From Polytrichum commune (taxonomy: Eukaryota; Streptophyta; Polytrichopsida; Polytrichales; Polytrichaceae): a DNA stretch of 64,000 nucleotides. Where the stretch lies: positions 22,340,527 to 22,404,526 of the forward strand of contig OX485808.1 in the NCBI GenBank assembly GCA_950295325.1. The letters run 5' to 3'. The notes below the pieces were generated by a model that was not told the origin of the DNA, made no database searches, and worked only from the letters and a program-made list of their open reading frames with translations. Each line of letters opens with the position of its first letter. Positions within the stretch are counted from its first letter, which is position 1. Positions 57,700-64,000 of the stretch are shown here, piece by piece. Position numbers and translations under genes: made by a program.

Positions 57700-59027
57700 G
57701 TTCCTTATGTGGTCAAACTACTTCACCCGACGCTTCCATTTGAGTGGTATTTACCCTCTCTTGTAAAAGAGATGCATCTATATATCTGACATCAAGTGGA
57801 TTGATTTATGTACTTTATGAAATGAAATCGATTTTAAAATCCAAGACATTGAAAAGGCTAATGGAACTGAAAGTACATCAAGATGATTAAAACCAATTAA
57901 TTCCCTAGAATACCAGAGTGCGATAGCCTCCATGAGTGATGACATCTATGAAGTTACACAATGCCAAAAAGATTCGATCAATAAAAAGTAAAAGAATTGA
58001 CACATGAGTTTTCCATAATGTGCAATTCTAGGTATCTTCTTGTGGGAAAATCATAAAAAGTGCTTCGCCAGTATAAGACAAAGAAACACCACACAATCAA
58101 GTCAAACTAAATTAATACATGAAATGGTGCTCTGTTCTCCCTCTTTAGTATGACATTTTTGGGAAACACAAAAAGGTTGTATTACCGAGGTGTCGTCTTC
58201 TCATTGAATAGGACAAATGGTATAAAGTTGTCGTATTATCAAGGGAATTTGAAAATATAAATAATATGAGCTTTAAAATTATATATATATAATAAGTTCA
58301 AGCAATATAGATGGTATCAAATAATAATTTATAACTCCAAATAAATACAATTGTTCTCAAGAACTCTTAAAATAGGAGTCCAAAGATTTATAGTGTTGCC
58401 TACCCAAGTTAGTAACTGCCATCTTATCTAAATTCCCTACTAACTTTAGAAGACTAGTAATTTCATTAACACCAAAATATAAAGAGTTCTCTAATAAGAA
58501 ACTACACAACAATGATGCATGATGTTTAGCAACATACTAGGCAAGAGGCCACTCTAACCCTAACCATGTCCATTTTGCACCAGTAACCCTAATTCTCATT
58601 AAGTTTCCAATGGTAAGTGAAGTTCCCAAGTAATTCCCAAATGAAAATGGATGTACTTTAGATGTACTTTAGATGTACATAACATAGATGAAAGGAATTT
58701 TAGCATTGACTACCTCTTTAATAAGACAAAACGGAGATTCTAAATGTTGCATTATCGAGTGTCGTAGTCGTATAAAAGACGGAACTAAAAAGCTTTGAAC
58801 TAAAAAGCTTGGTTGTGCAAAAATGTGTCGTAATATCGAGGGTGTCGTATAAACGAGTGTCATATTAACAAGGTTTGACCATAGTGAATTTATGTTCTCC
58901 AACATCCCCAAGTGAAAGTACAATTAGAAGTAGGAAAAATGATTTGATGCCTAGAACTTCTGACATTCTTGTTAAAGAAAAAAGAGAAAACAACGTCGGG
59001 CAATCCGACATAAATTTTGGGCCCGTT
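57700..59027. other. intergenic, no gene seen
   Basis: AT-rich. A short direct repeat ('ggatgtactttagatgtactttagatgtac') lies near 58650 and 'aactaaaaagctt' is doubled near 58785-58810. No coding motif recognised. Confidence 0.45.
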
Positions 59028-59029
59028 GG

Positions 59030-61127
59030 CCTGATTGTGAATCACTTACAACATAAGCACAAAACATGATGTATAGTGGGGTGACAATCAAAATGGCGTT
59101 TTTGAATTCATAGTGAAAGAAATTTCACATCTGTCAACTTTGACAACCTCCCAAGGCCTGAGAAATTGATGCTTTACCACAAAATTTTGTTTTACAAGAT
59201 CATCTCTAAGTAAATAGCATGTGTACCAAATTTGAAGGCCAAAATATTCAATATATATATAAAATCTACCAACATGTGTAGTTGTAAAAAACATTTCACT
59301 GCTGCCAACTTTGACAACCTCCCAAGGATTGAAATACTTTTTTTTTGCCATGAAATTCTTGGAATAGGAATTTTTATGTTAATAAGATATGTTTCAAATT
59401 TCAAGGCCACAAAATCAACAGAAAAAATAGATATATTCACAATCTATTAACATGTGTTGTTTGAGAAACCATTTCACCAATGCCAACTTTGACACCCTCC
59501 CAAGGGCTGAAATGTTTTTATTGATCATGAAATCCTTTTAACAAAATCTTCTCTATATTAATAATTTGTGTGCCAAATTTGAAGGTCAGAATATTTATAC
59601 CAAAATAATAATAATAATAATAATTTCATAATCTACCGAGATTTGTAATTGTGGGTGTCATGATATGAGGCGTCAGCGGGCGCACCTTATCCGTGGGATT
59701 TCATTCATTTAGATTTGGATGGATAAATCTTAGAAGTTGGAGAGATGCTCCTAAGTGAGGAGCCTCCTCCTTGGCTTGGCATTCTTGCCAAGTCAAGCCT
59801 TGTGAGTGAGTGTGTGGAGAGAGCTTGTGTAAAGGATGAAGATTGCATGTTTTTGCAATAAATCTTGAGTTCTTCTCCCCCTACTTACACTCTTGGATTC
59901 TCCCGTGGTGGAGTGAGAGATAACTTGATTCATTGTATGCATTTGAAAAGAGAATTAGAGCTCTTGCAAGGGTTTGACTCACTTCCTTCTCTGTGGAGGT
60001 GTGTTATTTATATGTGTTTTTGCCATGTTTTAGTCGTATTTATTAGTGGTGGTTGGTACTTGAGTTGCAGTGACACACGATCGCTATTTACACGACATGG
60101 GAAACAATGGGGGAAACCATTTCACTACTACTTACTTTGACACCCTCCCAAGGGCTTAGAAATTGTTTAATTACCATGAATATTTTGGCACAAGATGTCC
60201 TTCATGTTCATAACTTGTGTGTCAAATTGCAAAGTCAAAAAATTATAGAATTAAAGATAATTATAATCTACCAATGTGTATGTCCTTCATTGGTAGATAC
60301 ACATTCGTAGATTGTAAATATCTTTTTTTGTATAAAATTTTGACCTTGAAATTTGGCACACTTGTTATTAACATGAAGAACATCTTATGCCAAAAATTTC
60401 TCAACCCTTGGGAGGGTGCCAAAGTTAGTAGTAGTGAAATGGTCTCCCCCATTGTTTCTCACGACTATACAGGGTGGCAGTAATGACATGGGTTCTCATA
60501 ACTACACATATTGGTAGATTTTAAATGTATTTTTTAATATGTATTTTTTGGCCTTGAAATATTCCCACATATTATTAACATACAAATCATTTTGTGACAA
60601 AAATTTCATAGTAATTAAGCAATTTTTTAGCCCTTGGGAGGGTGTCAAAGTTGGCAATAGTGAAATGGTTTCTCAAAACAACACATGTTGGTAGATTGTG
60701 AATGTTTTTTTTTATTGATCTTTTGGCCTTGAAATTTGAAACATATGTTATTAACATAGAGAACTTGTTGTTCCAAAAATTTCATGGCGAAAAAAAGCTT
60801 TTCAATCCTTGGGAGGCTTTTAAAATTGGCAACAGTAAAAAATTTCTCACAGCTACACATGTTGGTAGATTTTTAATATTTTTTTGGTGAATCTTTTGGC
60901 CTTCAAGTTTGTTCCACATGTTATTCACATAGAAATGATCTTGTTAAAAACATTTTGTGGTGAAATATCAACTTTTTAGCCCTTGGGAGGCTGTCAAGGT
61001 TGGCAAATGTGAAATTTCCTTCACTGTGAATTCAAAAACGCCATTTTGATTGTCACCCCATTGTACAAAACATCATAGAAACCTAACTCCAAGCCTTATG
61101 TTGCAAAAAAAGTGTTCAAAATCCATT
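59030..61127. mobile_element. foldback-type element with long repeated inverted arms
   Basis: Core 59078-61059: both ends read GGGGTGACAATCAAAATGGC inward and stay inverted partners for at least 80 bp. Weaker pairing extends outward to about 59030 and 61127 ('caacataag'). Each arm is built of several ~180-bp units with the words 'ttcac...ccaactttgaca.cctcccaaggg', 'ttattaacat' and 'acatgttggtagat', in opposite orientations left and right. The loop holds a solo LTR. No transposase. Known analogues are foldback elements and some Mutator-like elements with long inverted ends; the target duplication is not legible. Confidence 0.8.
59656..60097 (+). mobile_element. solo LTR, 442 bp, in the foldback loop
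   Basis: Starts TGTCATGATATGAGG and ends TTTACACGACA (TGTC...GACA), with TGGG on both sides (59652-59655 and 60098-60101), a 4-bp and possibly eroded 5-bp duplication. The flanks rejoin into one repeat unit of the foldback arm when it is removed ('attgtgggaaaca'). An AATAAA at 59858 is placed as a possible polyadenylation signal. Confidence 0.75.
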
Positions 61128-62335
61128 GTGTATTATGCAAGAATGATTGTAGAAGAGGATAAGATACAAGTCCAATTCCAATTGATAGCAAGACTCTCCC
61201 CTACCCATCACAAAATACAATTGTCAAGAGAAAGTAATATGTTGTAATTACAAGGTCGATGAAAGAAGCGTAACCCTAATCATGGCCTACATGGCATTTC
61301 ACAAGGATAGAGGTGAGAAGAGGAAGCTCGAGGGGAGAGGAGTGGAGAGGAGAAGAATTTACCTTCTAAAGATTGAGGGTCAAGATGAGCCCAATCCAAC
61401 CCGTGTTGAGAGTTCCGACTGTGGAAAAACTCATCCCAATTTCTTCAAGTTGGCCCGATGGTTTGGCGCCAAAATTGTGCCACCTAGGACACCACATGGG
61501 ATGAGTGAGTATTTAGGTAGGGCCCAAGTATAAAGCCCTAGGGCTGAATTTGATGAAACCAAGCAATCCTATTGACCCAAATTATGAGAGTTCGGGCCGG
61601 CCCTCAATCCGGCCCAAAGTATAAAGTGGCCTTAGATATTGTAGTCAATGTCACCAATTATATTTCTCTTGTTCATTATTAATTGTGAACCACTTGTGTA
61701 GTGTCACTAGCACTAATTGTAAACCTAACATTATTTGTCATTTCTTGTAAAAACATACGGGCATCATATATTTGCAATGTTGTAAAAACTATCGCTTACT
61801 CAGCAAATTCTTACACAGATTCAAATCATCCATGACAATTTTTCATTATACAAACGTTAGGATGTAAATATACATTACAAAAAGTGGATGAACTAAAAGT
61901 AAGTTGGGATGACATTAGCTGTAAACTTACTTCTAAGATATATCATCAAAAAAGTAATCATAGTCACATAAAATATCACAGGACACTAACTACAAATTTA
62001 GTGTAGTGTACACTATTTTAGGGTGGGTAAAATGCTCATAGCCTTGCCACACCGGGCTTGGTTGGGCTAGCCAGCCGGTGGCCCCGGCCAAGGAGGCACC
62101 GGGCAAGCCGGCTCGATGTGGCAGGGCACCAAGGACTATTCCAGTGATCGCCTAGATGGGACTATGGCTAGGAGTTGGTTCCCTGCCCACTTGGACAAAT
62201 TGGTGCAACCAATTTTATTATAGTTTTCAATTCTATTATAGTTTTCAAAAATTTCCATGATGAATATAAGATAATAACCAACCCCTTCTTACCAACTAGG
62301 ATTACTCACCTACTTTGCCCACCATAAATATCTAA
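61128..62335. other. intergenic with GC-rich hairpin
   Basis: Mostly AT-rich. At 62041-62135 a GC-rich block forms an imperfect inverted repeat (CCTTGCCACACCGGGCTTG against the inverse GCCCTGCCACATCGAGCCGG, with an inner GGCCCCGGCC palindrome), resembling a small MITE. An 83-codon ORF at 61282-61533 has no recognised motif. Confidence 0.5.
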
Positions 62336-62723
62336 GAGCATCACCACCCATCCTACAAAATGCAGGGTGGATCATCCTCACAATAAGTTCAAGTCATCCA
62401 GTTTGCAAGCCGGGTGACCCACCCATGACTTGTATACAAGGTGATAAAACAAGGAAGAAACAAAAGCAAGATGAATCTCATTGGCACCTTGGAAATCGGA
62501 GAGGAATATGGAGTTTGTCCTTTGTTGTTTAGGGGGCTCCTTTTTTGTTTTGGGGGTGGAGCTCCAACTTGCAAAATGACCCCAATTTGCAAGCCAACCT
62601 CAACTTCCAAGCCGGCCCTACCAACAAATCATCCGTTTTGCAGGATGGGTGGGGCACTTTTGCAAGCCGCCTCTCACAATATAAGTTCAAGTCATCCGTT
62701 TTTCAGGATGGGTGGTGATGCTC
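62336..62723. mobile_element. Tourist-like (PIF/Harbinger) MITE, 388 bp
   Basis: Ends GAGCATCACCACCCATCCT and the exact inverse AGGATGGGTGGTGATGCTC, with TAA on each side (62333-62335 and 62724-62726). Inner blocks 'cacaata(ta)agttcaagtcatcc' occur as direct copies in both halves. An ORF across it (62441-62863) runs past the element end and is fortuitous. Confidence 0.88.
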
Positions 62724-64000
62724 TAAACATACTCTACATCTACAAATCTAAGCTCTTGCCTCGTTTGACTTCACATCATCTAACTTGTACTGAAACAATG
62801 CATTTATATTCAATGTGCATGCATGTTGTGATGCCGCTTCTAATAAATGTCTTGTTTGGGTAGTTGGTTTGCACATCATTGCCATTTGGCATGTCATCGG
62901 TGTTGTCGGAGGCCGGATTAACAAGAACTTCTATCTTTATTGTATCTACAAAAATTGTATAACACACAACAAGTAATTGTTATTGATTTTGCATGCTTGA
63001 CACCGTAATTTCATGCTCTTAGTATAATCCATCGGTTCTTTAAATTTTCAAATGTATTTTCTACGTAACCCTTCTATGTTGTAAATACTTATCAAATTCA
63101 TCTTTATTCCCCCTATTTGATCTCTGAGCATTGTATGCTTTTAAAATTTGTTGTAGTAGATGGTATGCATAGTCTCCAACAATGTTCTTGTAGACCGATT
63201 GTCCACACTCAAAATTCTTGTAGACAAATTGTTTGCATTGAACTACAACGAAAAATTATAAAAAAAAAACTTCGTTGTGCTTTTTACATGGGACTTTTAT
63301 CTTATAAAATGTGAACACAAGTGCAGTTTCAAAACTGAACTTGTGCAATTACAATTAACTAAGAGATGCAACAACATAACTCTAAATATATCGGCAACCA
63401 TAATTTGTTTTTTAATTACAAAGGAGAGAGAATTGAGAAACTAAGTGATATATTTTAAAAACTCTATAACTAAACTAAAAAGTTTAAGTTATGAACATGA
63501 GAAAATCTTGTTTAACTAGTACATCCTACGTAATAAAGTAAAAGTCATTGATATTTAAGGGATCGACTAGATATATTGTTCATTTTTTTGGTATGAAGGA
63601 TTGTTGTGATTTGAAATTTGAAAAAGATTTAAATTCAAATATCATTAAGAACACTATATTCGGTAATTGGAGACTTTTTGTTGATTATGAGACTATATAA
63701 GGATGCACATTTCAAAATTGGACCAGTAATGACGACTAAAAATCCCATATGTACAATGGTATGCTACTATTATTATACATAAAGGCATGAAAGTGAACAA
63801 AAATGTGAGGCATACATGAAAATAGTTGCGTATGAAATGACAACTCGTTATGAATGGAAGGGAAGATGCGAAGAATGAATGGAAGTTGAATGAATTAATT
63901 GGGATTGAAATACAATTATAATGGAAATACCATCAATGTCTTGAGTAACTTGGAATAGCATAGAAAGTAAGCACTTAAATTTGTTCTACACCTAAGCCCA
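62724..64000. other. intergenic, no gene seen
   Basis: AT-rich to the window end, with a doubled 'ttcttgtagac.gattgt' near 63187-63235. No gene or bounded repeat recognised. Confidence 0.45.

Overview
This is nuclear DNA of a land plant. The evidence is long, spliced genes with GT-AG introns, a plant-type A-type cytochrome P450, a plant DAG-lipase-like class 3 lipase, and an AT-rich, repeat-laden intergenic background full of PIF/Harbinger-type elements and solo LTRs. I cannot fix the lineage (bryophyte, lycophyte, fern or seed plant) from the sequence alone. Only two host genes look intact. Everything else is transposons, their decayed derivatives, tandem repeats, gene relics and unassigned DNA.

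Layout. 1-11.3 kb is intergenic, with a chain of Harbinger-type MITEs (430-1019, 1023-1932, a decayed copy near 2.3-2.8 kb), a 169-bp near-perfect hairpin (3800-3968), a second MITE family (5097-5673), a (TA)n tract and a duplicated block at 10.0-10.5 kb. 11.3-23.05 kb holds a 14-exon plus-strand lipase gene (CDS 13576-23045, 928 aa): four membrane helices followed by an alpha/beta-hydrolase core with GHSLG. Its introns carry duplicated blocks, a small hairpin and a 5S-rRNA-like sequence. 24-31.6 kb holds relics: two diverged copies of an unclassified repeat, a 32-bp tandem repeat, a minus-strand SNF2-type helicase relic with other exon-like fragments upstream of it, and a hAT-like MITE with an 8-bp target duplication.

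34.16-40.58 kb is a nested stack. A 6.4-kb PIF/Harbinger element with TCA target duplications carries a broken transposase interrupted by a 974-bp solo LTR (duplication AGCTC) and by a 3.1-kb hAT-like element, which itself contains LTR sequences, a (TC)n tract and a 30/31-bp minisatellite. 42.2-46.2 kb is a four-exon minus-strand P450 gene (543 aa) with a roughly 64-bp tandem repeat just past its stop codon. A second Harbinger element (46593-49664), with its two genes facing each other, begins 400 bp upstream of the P450 start. 50.4-51.6 kb is another Harbinger-family element containing a broken satellite and a tRNA-derived SINE-like segment. 52.9-54.5 kb is LTR-like DNA. 55-64 kb holds a pogo/Tigger-like MITE, a tandem duplication, a Harbinger transposase relic, a foldback-type element with a solo LTR in its loop, and a Tourist-like MITE.

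How they relate. The two host genes are independent: a membrane-anchored lipase and an ER monooxygenase, with no sign of joint function. The transposons do form a system. The 590-bp MITE at 430-1019 shares both ends with the 6.4-kb element at 34-40.6 kb, so it is best read as its internal-deletion derivative. All recognisable transposases in the window are broken by stops or missing catalytic residues.
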